64,000 nucleotides of DNA, taken from JBOGOC01 sp050747525 (GTDB lineage: Bacteria; Acidobacteriota; Polarisedimenticolia; JACPZX01; DASXTC01). Positions 33,613 to 42,876 of this stretch are shown here, one piece after another (positions within the stretch are counted from its first letter, which is position 1; each line of letters begins with the position of its first letter). The translations under genes were made by a program, and so were the position numbers. Location: contig JBOGOC010000043.1 in assembly GCA_050747525.1 (NCBI GenBank), forward strand, positions 1 to 64,000, in the 5' to 3' direction. The notes beneath the pieces were generated by a model. It had not been told where the DNA came from and did no database searches. It was given only the letters and a program-made list of their open reading frames with translations.

Positions 33613-34577
33613 ACGGGCCGGCCGGGCAAGGCGACCTCGCCACGGACGATTCTGTCCCGACGTAGCGCCATGCGCCAGAGTGCGGCGCAGATCGCCGTGC
33701 AGACGGCGAGATTGATGAGCGAATCCTCCGGCCCGAAGGCTCCCCCGGTCCAGAGGACGGGGCCGTGGGGAACCGTGGCCAGCGGCGCCTGGGCGGCCCA
33801 GTCTTCCCCCGAAAGCGGCACGCCGATAAGAAATATCGTCGCGTTCCAACAGGCATGATGAGCCGCGGTCACCCAGATGTTGCGTGACAGGATGAACACG
33901 CCGGCCCACATGAGACCGGCGAGCGTGACCGACAGCAGGGTGACCCAACGGAATCCGTTGTTCGCCAGGTGGGCAACGGAAAAGATCGTGGCGCTCACGA
34001 CCAGCGCCGCCCTGGTGCCGATCGTCTCCTCGAAGATCCGGAACAGGATGCCCCTGAAAGTCAGCTCCTCGATCACCGCCGCGATCCAGATCAGGCCGAG
34101 GACTCCGGGAGCCTGGCCGAAACCTCGAAAAGCGACGAACTGGTAGTGGCCGGTCGCGTACAGCGCGAGAATGGTCACCCCGATCGACAGGGCGCCGGCC
34201 GCGGCGGCGATCAGCGTCCACCGCCAGCGGAGCGCCAGCTCGTGCGCTTTTCGTCTTTCGTAGTAGCGGACGAACGCCCAGTAGGAAAGGGGGGCGGCCG
34301 CGAGAATGGCGACTCTCCGCACGATCGACGAAGACTGCTCGCCGAGCGACAGCATGGACGCGATGAGGGGATGGAGGAGCAGCCGGTACGCGGCGATCAC
34401 CCCAATCAGGAATGCCGCGGCGACGCAGAGCCTGAGGAATCCTCTGAGGAGGATGCGCGAGTTCGGCATCCTCAGGAAGATCCGAAGACCTGAGCCGGCA
34501 GCCTCATGACTCCGTGATACGGCGCCGGCCCGTCCAGGTTTCCCCGGTGCGCGCCCGGTGTCGGTCGCAGCCCGCAT
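33594..34577 (-). CDS. CPBP-family intramembrane metalloprotease
   Basis: The 327-residue membrane protein has about eight helices and the motifs of the CAAX-processing/bacteriocin-processing (Abi/CPBP) family: EELTFRG for the Glu-Glu-x3-Arg box, FSVAHLANN for the first catalytic His, and HHACWN for the last His-x3-Asn. All proposed zinc ligands and catalytic residues are therefore present. Substrates of bacterial members are mostly unknown. The ATG at 34577 shares a base with the stop of the CreD-like gene (TGATG), which suggests coupling; a Met at 34469 closer to the first helix is an alternative start. The gene's last six codons lie within the duplicated block at 33515-33612. Confidence 0.9.
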   Translation of the reverse strand: MRAATDTGRAPGKPGRAGAVSRSHEAAGSGLRIFLRMPNSRILLRGFLRLCVAAAFLIGVIAAYRLLLHPLIASMLSLGEQSSSIVRRVAILAAAPLSYWAFVRYYERRKAHELALRWRWTLIAAAAGALSIGVTILALYATGHYQFVAFRGFGQAPGVLGLIWIAAVIEELTFRGILFRIFEETIGTRAALVVSATIFSVAHLANNGFRWVTLLSVTLAGLMWAGVFILSRNIWVTAAHHACWNATIFLIGVPLSGEDWAAQAPLATVPHGPVLWTGGAFGPEDSLINLAVCTAICAALWRMALRRDRIVRGEVALPGRPVHHSSM

Positions 34578-35920
34578 CAGGCCTCATGCCTGTCGATACG
34601 CAGCTTGGCGGTGCCGCCGCCGAACACGCTCACCCAGTCGACGCGCGCGGTCAACTGCATCAGGACGAATAGGGTCAACACCGCACCCACGGTGATGGTG
34701 AGGCCCGTGTACCCTTCGAAGAAGAAGGAATAGCTGAAGAGAACCAGGTAGACGAACTGGGCGAGTCCGGCCTGGAGGAGGGCGAGGCGCATCCCGGAGA
34801 CGAGCCTCAGGTAGCTGATCACCAAGGCCACGCTGATCACGGCCGCGAGGGCGAACGAGGCATGGATATCCAGGTGATCGGCGAGGTAGGCCAGCATCAG
34901 GTGGAATGAAAAGAAGGCTGCGGCCAGGAAGAAGTAGTTCATCGGATGGAGGTTCTGGTTCTTCAGGATGCCCAGGATGACCATCACGGTCAGGAAGAAA
35001 AGGAGCGGCACGGGGGCGAAGTAGGTGATGCGCGCCACGAGCGGGCCCGGGTTGATGGGGTGGGGCGGGTCCATCCCGATCCGGCTGCCGGTCACGAGGC
35101 TCGAGAACTCCCATGCCAGCGCCCAGCCGTCGCCTTGCCGCTCCTTCCTCGTCGGCGACACGGAGCCAGGTGGAAAGTCGATCCCCTCGAAGTCCGTGGC
35201 CATCTCGAGGAGGAAGTCCTGGACCTGCGCGATGCCGGATTGAGCGAATGCGTAGCTCCAGTCCTGGAGCCCGCGCGAACGGTACGAGATCTCGATGGTC
35301 GCCTCCCCGCCCGCGGCCACGGGCACGGTCCCGACCAGGCCCTTTGACATGTCGCCCGTGAACGGCACGTCGCGGCCGTCCAGCCGGAAGGCGAAGGCGT
35401 CGTAGATGGCCTGCTGGGAGGGGAAGACGAAGTCTACTTGAAGGTTTCGAGCCATCTCGTCGGGGTTCTTCACCGTGTAGCGCGCGGCGAAGTCGACGGC
35501 ATATGTGTCGTACCAGAGCAGCCCCTTGCGGCGGGCGTCCAGGTCCAGCCCCACCTTGACCCGGCTGGACGCCAATGGCACGGGGTGCCAGTCGGTGACC
35601 GTCTTTCTCACCTCGCGCCGGACCGTCTGACCCTGCGCGTCCTTCTCTTCGACCTGCTCCGTCGTCTCACGAGGCCGGCCGATGCTGGCCGCCGGCGCCG
35701 CCTGGGCGTGCTGCCCGCCCCAGAGCCTGGCCACCTCCATGGCCAGCCGCTGGTCCGACTCACCTGTGCGGAGGACGACCGACGATCCGAGCACCGCCCA
35801 GGCCAGGGCGGTGCAGAGGAATACAGCTCCGATGGCCAGCAGACGTTTACCGTTCAAGGCAGCCCTCCTGCGATGGGGAGTGGACCGGCCGGCAGGGGCC
35901 GGTCGTGATGCGATGATCAT
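34577..35920 (-). CDS. CreD-like inner membrane protein
   Basis: The 447-residue product resembles CreD, the inner-membrane protein of the CreBC regulon linked with envelope integrity and beta-lactam response. It has one N-terminal membrane helix, a large periplasmic domain (about 65-290) and a C-terminal bundle of six helices with the family pattern FHLMLAYLADHLDIHASFALAAVISVALVISYLRL. The ATG at 35920 has GGGAAAGG upstream. The periplasmic part contains a Glu/Arg-rich linker (TTEQVEEKDAQGQTVRREVR). No creABC genes are present. It is co-directional and overlapping with the CPBP protease gene. CreD identity is likely at the family level only. Confidence 0.78.
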   Translation of the reverse strand: MIIASRPAPAGRSTPHRRRAALNGKRLLAIGAVFLCTALAWAVLGSSVVLRTGESDQRLAMEVARLWGGQHAQAAPAASIGRPRETTEQVEEKDAQGQTVRREVRKTVTDWHPVPLASSRVKVGLDLDARRKGLLWYDTYAVDFAARYTVKNPDEMARNLQVDFVFPSQQAIYDAFAFRLDGRDVPFTGDMSKGLVGTVPVAAGGEATIEISYRSRGLQDWSYAFAQSGIAQVQDFLLEMATDFEGIDFPPGSVSPTRKERQGDGWALAWEFSSLVTGSRIGMDPPHPINPGPLVARITYFAPVPLLFFLTVMVILGILKNQNLHPMNYFFLAAAFFSFHLMLAYLADHLDIHASFALAAVISVALVISYLRLVSGMRLALLQAGLAQFVYLVLFSYSFFFEGYTGLTITVGAVLTLFVLMQLTARVDWVSVFGGGTAKLRIDRHEA

Positions 35921-36052
35921 GGGCCTTTCCCGCGAAGCTGCCGTGAGTACGGGGTGAGGAGTTGGTGAGCAGATGGTGAGGAGGCCCGTACGAGGCTGAC
36001 GGTCGCGGCGGCCCGCGACCGTCACCTCGTCAGGCGCAGTGCTTCTTCTGAT

Positions 36053-37072
36053 TCATGGAGCGACGCGGACCCTCAGCTCGCCCCAGTTGGCGAACAGGTT
36101 GAGGCCGGCTGTGTTGGTCAGCTGAGCCTGGTCCGTGCCGTCCGGGTTCATCACAAAGAGCTGGAATCGCCCTGCCACCAGCCTGTGGAACACGATCTGC
36201 TGACCATCGGGCGACCACGTCGACGTCGCGTCCAGCACGGTGTTGTCTGTCAGCTGGACCTGCCCGGAGCCGTCCGCATTCATGACGCAGATCTCGAAAT
36301 CCGGTCCGCCCCTCCTGCACATGAACACGATCCGACTGCCGTCCGGGGACCAGGAGACGGCGCGCTCCTCTTCCAGGTTGAAGGTCAGGCGTTCGGGCGC
36401 TCCCGCACCGTCCGCGTTCATCACGTAGATCTCGGCGTGGACGGAGTTGATCGGATCATCGGTGACAGGATGACTCGTGAAGAGAATCTCCAGCCCGTGG
36501 GGCGACCAGTCGGCGTCGTCCTCGATGGAATCGGGGCTGTTCGTGAGGTTCCTCGGTTCCTCCAGACCGAGCAGACCGTCATCCACGTTCAGGACGAAGA
36601 TGTCGCTGTCCGACGTCGCGGCGCCCGGATCGGGTTTGATCGGCAGTCCCGTCCCCGATGCCGAGGCGTGATACGCGACGTCCTTGCTGTCCGGAGACCA
36701 TGTGGCGGAGCTGCCCCGGACCAGATGTGTCTGCTCGGTGCCGTCCGTGTTCATCACGAAGAGGTCCCCGGTGTTGGCCGGCTCCCCGGGCGCCCGAAGC
36801 CGGTTGCTGCCGAAGACGATCTTCTTGCCGTCGGGCGACAGGGACGGAAAGCCATCTCCGTCGGTGTTCTCCGTCAGGCGCCGCGGATCCGTGCCGTCCA
36901 CCGTCATCAGGTAGACCTCTGCGGCCACGAGGGGGTCGCTCGTGGGAGCGTGGCGCGTGCTGATGAACACGATCGCAGATTGGAGCTCGAACTGGCTCCT
37001 CGACAGCCCGGCGGGCAACACCGCCAGGCAGGCGAGAAGCACCGATCCACATGCAAGGACGCGAACGAACAT
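36053..37072 (-). CDS. Secreted PD40/TolB-like propeller protein
   Basis: The 339-residue product has a signal peptide (VLACGSVLLACLAVLPAGLS) and six PD40 blades with the TolB-type pattern LSPDGKKIVFGS, WSPDSKDVAYHA, WSPDGSRIVFMC and WSPDGQQIVFHR. Each alternates with a strand of the form IYVMNADGxGxxRLT. It would be a six-bladed periplasmic or extracellular propeller binding a protein or peptide partner. The ATG at 37072 has GGAGG 8 bases before it. The bipartite motif at 37140-37170 lies 67 bases upstream, so this gene is a likely member of that motif's regulon. Confidence 0.85.
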   Translation of the reverse strand: MFVRVLACGSVLLACLAVLPAGLSRSQFELQSAIVFISTRHAPTSDPLVAAEVYLMTVDGTDPRRLTENTDGDGFPSLSPDGKKIVFGSNRLRAPGEPANTGDLFVMNTDGTEQTHLVRGSSATWSPDSKDVAYHASASGTGLPIKPDPGAATSDSDIFVLNVDDGLLGLEEPRNLTNSPDSIEDDADWSPHGLEILFTSHPVTDDPINSVHAEIYVMNADGAGAPERLTFNLEEERAVSWSPDGSRIVFMCRRGGPDFEICVMNADGSGQVQLTDNTVLDATSTWSPDGQQIVFHRLVAGRFQLFVMNPDGTDQAQLTNTAGLNLFANWGELRVRVAP

Positions 37073-37094
37073 GGGAGTACCTCCATTTCACCGG

Positions 37095-37149
37095 CCAGCC
37101 CGCCCGCGAGAGAGCAGGTCATTGGCGGATGCGCAGGATTGAAGGACGG
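37095..37149 (-). repeat. 55-base leader repeat, copy A
   Basis: This matches 41275-41329 at 49 of 55 positions without gaps. On the minus strand it begins with the second half of the bipartite promoter motif and covers the presumed 5' untranslated leader of the PD40 gene. Confidence 0.85.
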
Positions 37150-37170
37150 ATCAAGAAAAAAAAGTGACGG
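37140..37170 (-). promoter_or_regulatory. Bipartite motif 1, upstream of the PD40 propeller gene
   Basis: Read on the minus strand: CCGTCAC, then 14 bases starting with a T-run and ending GAT, then CCGTCCTTCA. The same two boxes with the same spacing occur at 41181-41211 and 47098-47128. It ends 67 bases before the ATG at 37072. Confidence 0.65.
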
Positions 37171-37189
37171 CTGGAGTGACACCTTCTCC

Positions 37190-40100
37190 TCACGGGCACC
37201 GGTGGCTGGACGCACCGATCTCGGCGTCGCACGAGCCTGCCTGGGCGGGGTCGCCCGCATCGTACGTCCCTCCCCCTCCGCAATTCGTCCCGCGCACCAG
37301 GTAGAAGAACCCGGAGCCTGCGGCCGGCGAGCCGCTCAGGACAAGCGCGCTGTCTGCCAGATCGTTGGCCAGGCATGTCTGGGTAGCCTGCGTGAAGTTG
37401 CCCGCCGTGCTACTCAGGAGATCCAGGCTCCCTCGCAGGACGTCGTATGCCGTGGCGTCGGGCAATGGTCCCCATCCGAGCACAGCGGTCTGTCCGAACA
37501 TCACTATGTCGACGGATGGGGTACCCAGGGGTGTTTGTGCATTGTCGTCCGGATACCCATCGCAATCATTGTCGATGCCGTCGCAGATCTCGGGAGATGG
37601 AGGGACAAACGGGATGCAAGTGAGGGGGCCCGTGGCGCACGATGTGAGACCGGCCGAGCATGGGCCGAACAGCTCGAGACTCGTGCAGGGAATGCCTCCC
37701 ACCGGGCTCCCCTCGTCGACACTCCCGTCACAGTTCTCGTCGAGGCCGTTGCAGACCTCTCCTGCCCCCGGGCTGATGCTTGCGTTGCCGTCGTTGCAGT
37801 CCCCCTGGCACTCACTGAAGCCGTCTTCGTCGTTGTCCACGCCATGCCCGAGCACGTACCGGCCGCCGGTGTCGAGGCCATTGCTCCCGTCGTAACCGCC
37901 CCACACCACCATCTGACTTCCCGTCCAGACGGCGGTGTGTTCGTAGCGGGCCGACGGGGCATTGATCGTGGAGGTGGGGCTCCATGTGTCGGCGGCAGGG
38001 TCGTAGCGACTGCCGGTGTCGAGACCGACGCCCCCGTCCCAACCGCCCCACACCACGATCCGATTTCCGGTCCAGATTGAGGTGTGGCCGCTGCGACTCG
38101 ACGGGGCATTCGTGATCGAGGTGGGGGTCCATGTGTCGGTGGCCAGGTCGTAGCGGCCGCCGGTGTCGAGAGTCACACCGCCCGTGAAGCCACCCCACAC
38201 GACCATCTCACTTCCAGTCCAGACGGCGGTGTGACCGCTACGGACCGACGGGGCATTGGTCGTCGAGGTCGGGGTCCATGTGTCGGTGGCGGGAGCGTAT
38301 CGTCCTCCGGTGCCGACCAAACCGCTGTAGATGCCGCCACCCCACACCACCATCCGATCTCCGGTCCAGAGTGAAGCGTGGCCGCTGCGACTCGACGGGG
38401 CATTCGTGGTCGACGTGGGGGCCCATGTGTTGGTGGCCGGGTCGTAGCGGCCGCCGGTGTCGAGTTCCAGGTTGCCGTCGTAACCGCCCCACACCACCAT
38501 CTGACTTCCAGTCCAGACGGAGGTGTGGCTGCGGCGAGCCGATGGGGCGTTGCTCCCGGTGATCCACGTCCACCCGTTGATGATCGGGTCGTACCGTGCT
38601 CCATCCCCGAAATAGACTTCAAACAGACCGCAACAATCATCGCCGCCACAAATGGTGCAACCTTCCTCTAGCGTGACACCACCCCATACCACCATGACAC
38701 TGCCCGTCCAGATAGCGGTGTGATAGCCGCGACCCGCCAGGGCAAACGAGGTCGGTGTCCACGTGTCGATGGCCGGGTCATACCTGCCACCGCTCCCCAG
38801 GAAGGTGGCGTATTCAGTCGAGTATCCGCCCCACACGAGCACCCAGTGCCCCGTCCAGATGGCCGTGTGACCGTATCGTGGCGACGGGCCATCTTTCGTG
38901 GAGGTCGGGGTCCAGGTGTCGGTGGCGGGATCGTAGCGGCCGCCCGTGTCGACACCATTGAGGGAGATTGCGTCATCGTAACCTCCCCACACCATCATCA
39001 GACCTCCCGTCCACACCGAGGTGTGACCTCTGCGACCCGACGGAGCATTGGTCGTGGTCACAGGATTCCAGGTGTCCGTGGCGGGGTCGTACCGGCCACC
39101 GCTGTCGAGGAGCGGGCCGCCAGAGTCGCCCCCCCAGACCACCATCTGACTGCCCGTCCAGACGGCGTGGTGGCCGAGGCGGGATGCAGGTGCATTGGCC
39201 GTGGAAGTGGGCGCCCAGGTATCAGTGATCGGGTCGTACTGGCCGCCGGTGTCGAGATGCAGGGAGCCGCTGAATCCGCCCCAGACGACCATGCGACTTC
39301 CTGTCCACACGGCAGAGTGCGCCTGGCGCGCGGAGGGGGCATTGCTGGTCGTGGTGGCGGTCCAGGTATCGGTGCCGGGATCGTACCGGCCGCCCGTGTC
39401 GAGGTGGTGAGGGAAGGTGAAGTTGTCGTACCCGCCCCACACGATCATTCGACTTCCCGTCCAGACAGCGGCGTGGCGCTCGCGACCCCGCGGGGCGTTG
39501 ACCGTGGTCGTTGGGGCCCATGTGTCTGTGGCGGGGTCGTACCGTCCGCCGGTGTTCAGTGCGGAGGAGCCGTTCGATCCCCCCCACACCAGCATCAGAC
39601 TTCCGGTCCAGACCGCGATGTGACCACTGCGAATGGAGGGAGCGTTGGCCGTGGTTGTGCCGGCCCAGGTGTCGGTGACGGGGTCGTACCGTCCGCCGGT
39701 GTTCAGTGTGGAGGAGCCGTTCGATCCCCCCCACACCACCATCCGACTTCCCGTCCACACGGCCGTGTGGCCGCTGCGCGGGGACGGGGCGTTGGCCTTG
39801 GTGGTGGCGGTCCACGTGTCGGTGGCCGGGTCGTACCTGCCGCCCGTGTCGAGGTACTGAGGGAAGTCGAAGGTGTCCTGACCGCCCCACACGATCATGA
39901 GGCTCCCCGTCCACACGGCCGTGTGGGAGGCACGCGGGGCGGGATCATCGAGGATACCGTTGTCCCAGGTGTCGTCGGCGAGGCAGAAGTCGTCGGAAGA
40001 CACACTCGATCCGCTGGATTCGGGGAGCGGAAGCAAGCCGTCTGCCGGAGCGACAGCATTCACGGACATCCAGTCGAGGCGACCAGAGAACGAGCCCCAC

Positions 40101-41014
40101 CACTCGTCCCACGACCGCTTCGGGACGATGAAGCTGGCGACCTGGACCTCGTTCTCGCTGTGGCCCAGGACCACGCGGGTGACGAACGCCTCGCGCTCTT
40201 CCTGGACCGGTCCGATCTCGCCGATCCGGGCCGGAATCCGGGCCACGTAACGATCGAACTCATCGGGCTGAAGCTCGAGTCTTGAGGCGCGGTCTTTCAT
40301 CCCCTCCGGTGGCTTTTCGCGGTTCCCCGCGATCCGCACCAATTCGACGACGCGTCGGCGAGGGTGGCTCAATCTCGGCTCCAGTTCGCCTTGTGCCAGC
40401 TCCTCACGGAGGTCCTCCGCCTCCCGGCGCTCCCGAGCGTGGATGGCCATGTCGTACGCAAAGAAGTTCCGGGCCAGCCGTTCGACGAGAGCCGGCCGCG
40501 CCAGGGCCTCCTGGATCAGGAAGGGATCGTCGCCGAGGGACGCATAGAGCTCCCGGAGCCGCTCGGGCATGCGGGTCCCCGAAGCCATGCGCTTCAGCTC
40601 CCGGTGGAGCATCTCTGTGGTCACCGGCGTCTTCCAGAGTGCCGTGAGCGCGATCGACTGCTCGAGATAGGTCCGGACCTTCTTCTCCAGGACGGCGCGG
40701 GGGACCGCTTCCTCGAACCGTCGGGTGTCGCCGGTCTGGTGAGCGTGGTAGACGCGTTCAATCGCCTCCTGCGCGTGGATCCGCTCCTGGAGTGACAGCG
40801 CCCGGGCTTCGCTGGGTTCACCCGAGAGCATCCAGATGGTGGCGGCGATGAGGAGCTCGAGCAGGACGCAGCGGCCCCGCTTCTCCACTTCGGGCCTTGT
40901 GTGGTGCCCGGTCGCCACTCGCATGATTCTGGGTCGACGCAGAGGCGTTCCCCATGCAAGTTTGAGCAGGCCCCTCTTCGGGCTGTCTGAACAAAACGAT
41001 CCCTGAGTCACCAT
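37190..41014 (-). CDS. Large secreted Kelch-repeat/MopE-type protein (paralogue 1)
   Basis: The product has 1274 residues from the ATG at 41014, chosen for the strong GGAGGT 7 bases upstream; ATG codons at 41104 and 40924 are alternatives. A signal-like helix (CVLLELLIAATIWMLS) lies about 50 residues in. A helical domain at about 80-230 (LQERIHAQEAIERVYHAHQ, RMPERLRELYASLGDD) recalls the N-terminal chaperone part of SurA-type foldases. From about 340 to 1040 run some 13 Kelch-type blades with the consensus GGRYDPATDTWTPTS and HTAVWTGSRMVVWGG. Next come MopE-type metal-binding segments (DNDEDGFSECQGDCND, CDGIDNDCDG) and a Cys-rich tail. It should be an exported adhesin or binding protein. The bipartite motif lies upstream (41181-41211). 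Confidence 0.88.
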   Translation of the reverse strand: MVTQGSFCSDSPKRGLLKLAWGTPLRRPRIMRVATGHHTRPEVEKRGRCVLLELLIAATIWMLSGEPSEARALSLQERIHAQEAIERVYHAHQTGDTRRFEEAVPRAVLEKKVRTYLEQSIALTALWKTPVTTEMLHRELKRMASGTRMPERLRELYASLGDDPFLIQEALARPALVERLARNFFAYDMAIHARERREAEDLREELAQGELEPRLSHPRRRVVELVRIAGNREKPPEGMKDRASRLELQPDEFDRYVARIPARIGEIGPVQEEREAFVTRVVLGHSENEVQVASFIVPKRSWDEWWGSFSGRLDWMSVNAVAPADGLLPLPESSGSSVSSDDFCLADDTWDNGILDDPAPRASHTAVWTGSLMIVWGGQDTFDFPQYLDTGGRYDPATDTWTATTKANAPSPRSGHTAVWTGSRMVVWGGSNGSSTLNTGGRYDPVTDTWAGTTTANAPSIRSGHIAVWTGSLMLVWGGSNGSSALNTGGRYDPATDTWAPTTTVNAPRGRERHAAVWTGSRMIVWGGYDNFTFPHHLDTGGRYDPGTDTWTATTTSNAPSARQAHSAVWTGSRMVVWGGFSGSLHLDTGGQYDPITDTWAPTSTANAPASRLGHHAVWTGSQMVVWGGDSGGPLLDSGGRYDPATDTWNPVTTTNAPSGRRGHTSVWTGGLMMVWGGYDDAISLNGVDTGGRYDPATDTWTPTSTKDGPSPRYGHTAIWTGHWVLVWGGYSTEYATFLGSGGRYDPAIDTWTPTSFALAGRGYHTAIWTGSVMVVWGGVTLEEGCTICGGDDCCGLFEVYFGDGARYDPIINGWTWITGSNAPSARRSHTSVWTGSQMVVWGGYDGNLELDTGGRYDPATNTWAPTSTTNAPSSRSGHASLWTGDRMVVWGGGIYSGLVGTGGRYAPATDTWTPTSTTNAPSVRSGHTAVWTGSEMVVWGGFTGGVTLDTGGRYDLATDTWTPTSITNAPSSRSGHTSIWTGNRIVVWGGWDGGVGLDTGSRYDPAADTWSPTSTINAPSARYEHTAVWTGSQMVVWGGYDGSNGLDTGGRYVLGHGVDNDEDGFSECQGDCNDGNASISPGAGEVCNGLDENCDGSVDEGSPVGGIPCTSLELFGPCSAGLTSCATGPLTCIPFVPPSPEICDGIDNDCDGYPDDNAQTPLGTPSVDIVMFGQTAVLGWGPLPDATAYDVLRGSLDLLSSTAGNFTQATQTCLANDLADSALVLSGSPAAGSGFFYLVRGTNCGGGGTYDAGDPAQAGSCDAEIGASSHRCP
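37850..39960 (-). repeat. Tandem Kelch-encoding repeats
   Basis: About 13 units of 150-170 bases encode blades of the form GGRYDPxTDTW...GHTAVWTGSxMVVWGG. The central codons are strongly conserved while the loops vary in length, as expected for a propeller array kept similar by recombination. Spacer-like diversity is absent, so this is not a CRISPR array. Confidence 0.85.
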
Positions 41015-41180
41015 TTCAATGACCTCCAGACCTGGCGTGGAAAGCCCATGCGCCGCCAGCTCCCGCTTGTGAGGCACCGTGCCGTCGTTACTCCGAGCCA
41101 CCATCAGCGTTGTGGCCGAGCAGGCGGCTCCCGAATCACGTATCGACGCAGTGGGTCTCCTTCGGCCGGTACGATGACTG

Positions 41181-41211
41181 TGAATGACGGATCGGATCGA
41201 AAAAGTGACGG
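41181..41211 (-). promoter_or_regulatory. Bipartite motif 2, upstream of Kelch protein 1
   Basis: On the minus strand CCGTCAC, 14 bases (T-run first, GAT last) and CCGTCATTCA. The gap to the chosen ATG at 41014 is 166 bases, or 76 bases to the weaker ATG at 41104. Confidence 0.65.
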
Positions 41212-41274
41212 CGGGCTGTTCGGGTGGTCACCAGGTGGGCGGCTTGCGGTCCCAGCGCAGCCCTGCCGTTCAGA

Positions 41275-41329
41275 CCAGCCCGCAAGCGAGAGAGCTGGTC
41301 ATTGGCGGCTGCGTAGGATTGAATGACGG
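41275..41329 (-). repeat. 55-base leader repeat, copy B
   Basis: This is the second copy of the leader at 37095-37149 (six mismatches, no gaps). It carries the second motif half (CCGTCATTCA on the minus strand) but lacks the CCGTCAC box, so it is probably a relic of a duplicated promoter region. Confidence 0.8.
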
Positions 41330-41458
41330 CTGGAATCGCAGGGGATCGATGCCGGGTGCAGAAAGCACCGGGCAAGGATGGCGCCGTGATCTTCTCTCGC
41401 TCCCAGGGTTGTTGCTTCGCGGGAAACCGTCAGAGCCCGTGGGCCCTCAGGGTCATCG

Positions 41459-42748
41459 TCACTCCGGGCCACCGTCAGATTGAGGCCAGGCGGGCGGCTC
41501 GAACCCCGGGTTGAAACCGAGGGCAGCGGGAAAGGCCGAGGGCAAAGGCCGTATTCCGGTCCTCGTCCATGCATCAATGGCCTGGATCGCCGCGAGTCGC
41601 TGCGCGAGGCTGACGCCGCAGAATCCGACTCCCGTCGTGTACACCTGGACCAGCAGATTGTCCCGGCGCGCTGCCGTAATCTTTTTCCGGTATGCGGACT
41701 CGTGGGCCACCGGGTAGAGCTCATCGATGGCGGCGTGCACGGTCAGCACCGGACGCTTGATCAACCCGCTGAAGTCCGCGAAGTGCTTGGCGTAGTTTCT
41801 CGGCCCTTGCGGAGCCGCGATGTTCCGCCGGGCGTTCATCGCCTCGAGGAGTGGATCGGCGTCAACACCCAGGCTCGTCAGGTAGGCCTTCTCCGCCTCG
41901 GTCAGGCTGTAGGAATGGTCGATGTTCTGTGCGACAGGCCCCCCGGCCCGGCGCTCCCCTTCGGCCGTGCCCTCCGTGGCACCGACAAAGACATGGTCGA
42001 ACAAACGGCCCGGGAAAAGGCCGGGGGGCGGGGTGATCCCCGAGCCGGGGATGCCGGACACAAGCCTGATGAACTCGAAGCGACCGAAGTGCGCCGGATC
42101 ACTCAGCTGGGCGAAGAGGATCGGCCCCACCTCTGTTTCGAAATCGAGGTCGTCGCGAACATCTCCAGGAGTCCCCCACGAGCCGGGCATGCCGAACGTG
42201 ATGTCGTAGGCCAGCCGGAGGACGAGAAAGTGATCCGCGAGCTGCGTCGCCCCGGCGCCAATCGAGCAGAGGGCCAGGTAGCCGTCGAAGGCGCCGCCGT
42301 CGCGCTCCGCGGTTTCCTGCACGATGAGCCCGCCGAGGCAATCGCCCCACAGGATGGTGTTCACCGGCTTGGCCAGGTTCTCCCGGAAGTAGCTGACCAG
42401 CGCCACGTTGTCCTGCAGCCCCTCCTCGACCGACCAGCCGCTCCGGGCGGTGCCGGCAAGCGCGTACCCACCGGCGAGCAGGGCATCGCGGAGAGCGCCG
42501 GATGAGCTGATATTCGGGGTTCGGTCCTCGATCTCACCGGGATGGTCCGCCTTGTCGGTGTAGCGTCTCTGAAAGACGAGCAGCGTTCCATTCCAGGCGG
42601 CCGGGACCACGACCCGGAAGGGTGCCCCATTGATTTCGCCCGAATGATCCACGGGACCCGGCTGGGTGACCGCACCTCTCACCTCGGTCAGCCCGACGAA
42701 GGCCAGCACCAATAAGGCAGCCACCACGTTCCGTCTGAATCTCGCCAT
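41459..42748 (-). CDS. Secreted alpha/beta hydrolase-like protein with cysteine at the nucleophile elbow
   Basis: The 429-residue protein starts at ATG 42748 with AAGGAG upstream and has a signal peptide (VVAALLVLAFVGLTEVRG). An alpha/beta hydrolase core is visible: VVVPAAWNGTLLVF at the first strands, GDCLGG at residues 135-140 as the nucleophile elbow, and LTVHAAIDELYPVAHES with the acid. The nucleophile position is Cys137 rather than Ser. Where relatives end in Gly-His-Cys the sequence reads VGFCGVS, without the His. Cys-nucleophile hydrolases exist (dienelactone hydrolase), but loss of the His argues against normal catalysis. It lies between the two Kelch paralogues on the same strand. 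Confidence 0.65.
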   Translation of the reverse strand: MARFRRNVVAALLVLAFVGLTEVRGAVTQPGPVDHSGEINGAPFRVVVPAAWNGTLLVFQRRYTDKADHPGEIEDRTPNISSSGALRDALLAGGYALAGTARSGWSVEEGLQDNVALVSYFRENLAKPVNTILWGDCLGGLIVQETAERDGGAFDGYLALCSIGAGATQLADHFLVLRLAYDITFGMPGSWGTPGDVRDDLDFETEVGPILFAQLSDPAHFGRFEFIRLVSGIPGSGITPPPGLFPGRLFDHVFVGATEGTAEGERRAGGPVAQNIDHSYSLTEAEKAYLTSLGVDADPLLEAMNARRNIAAPQGPRNYAKHFADFSGLIKRPVLTVHAAIDELYPVAHESAYRKKITAARRDNLLVQVYTTGVGFCGVSLAQRLAAIQAIDAWTRTGIRPLPSAFPAALGFNPGFEPPAWPQSDGGPE

Positions 42749-42876
42749 CACTTCTCCTTTCCGCTCCAGGGGTGCAACCAATCGCCCCGATCATGTCTCC
42801 ACACGGATTCCCTATCCTGCTCCTGGTGCGGTCAGAAGAGCAAGAGCTGCAAAGTGACGACTTCGGGACGTCGACC

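Larger units (their letters stand above)
41015..41458. other. Regulatory interval rich in repeated motifs
   Basis: These 444 bases lie between the Kelch protein 1 start and the stop of the alpha/beta hydrolase gene. They hold bipartite motif 2 and leader repeat copy B. I see no gene in them. Confidence 0.6.

Noticed and set aside
37850..39960. CRISPR-like regular repetition
   Set aside because: The units are coding Kelch blades of 150-170 bases with conserved codons, not short identical repeats with unrelated spacers, and no cas genes are near.
38720..40285. 521-codon plus-strand frame opposite the Kelch repeats
   Set aside because: It is the antisense image of the Kelch array with no start signal or motif.
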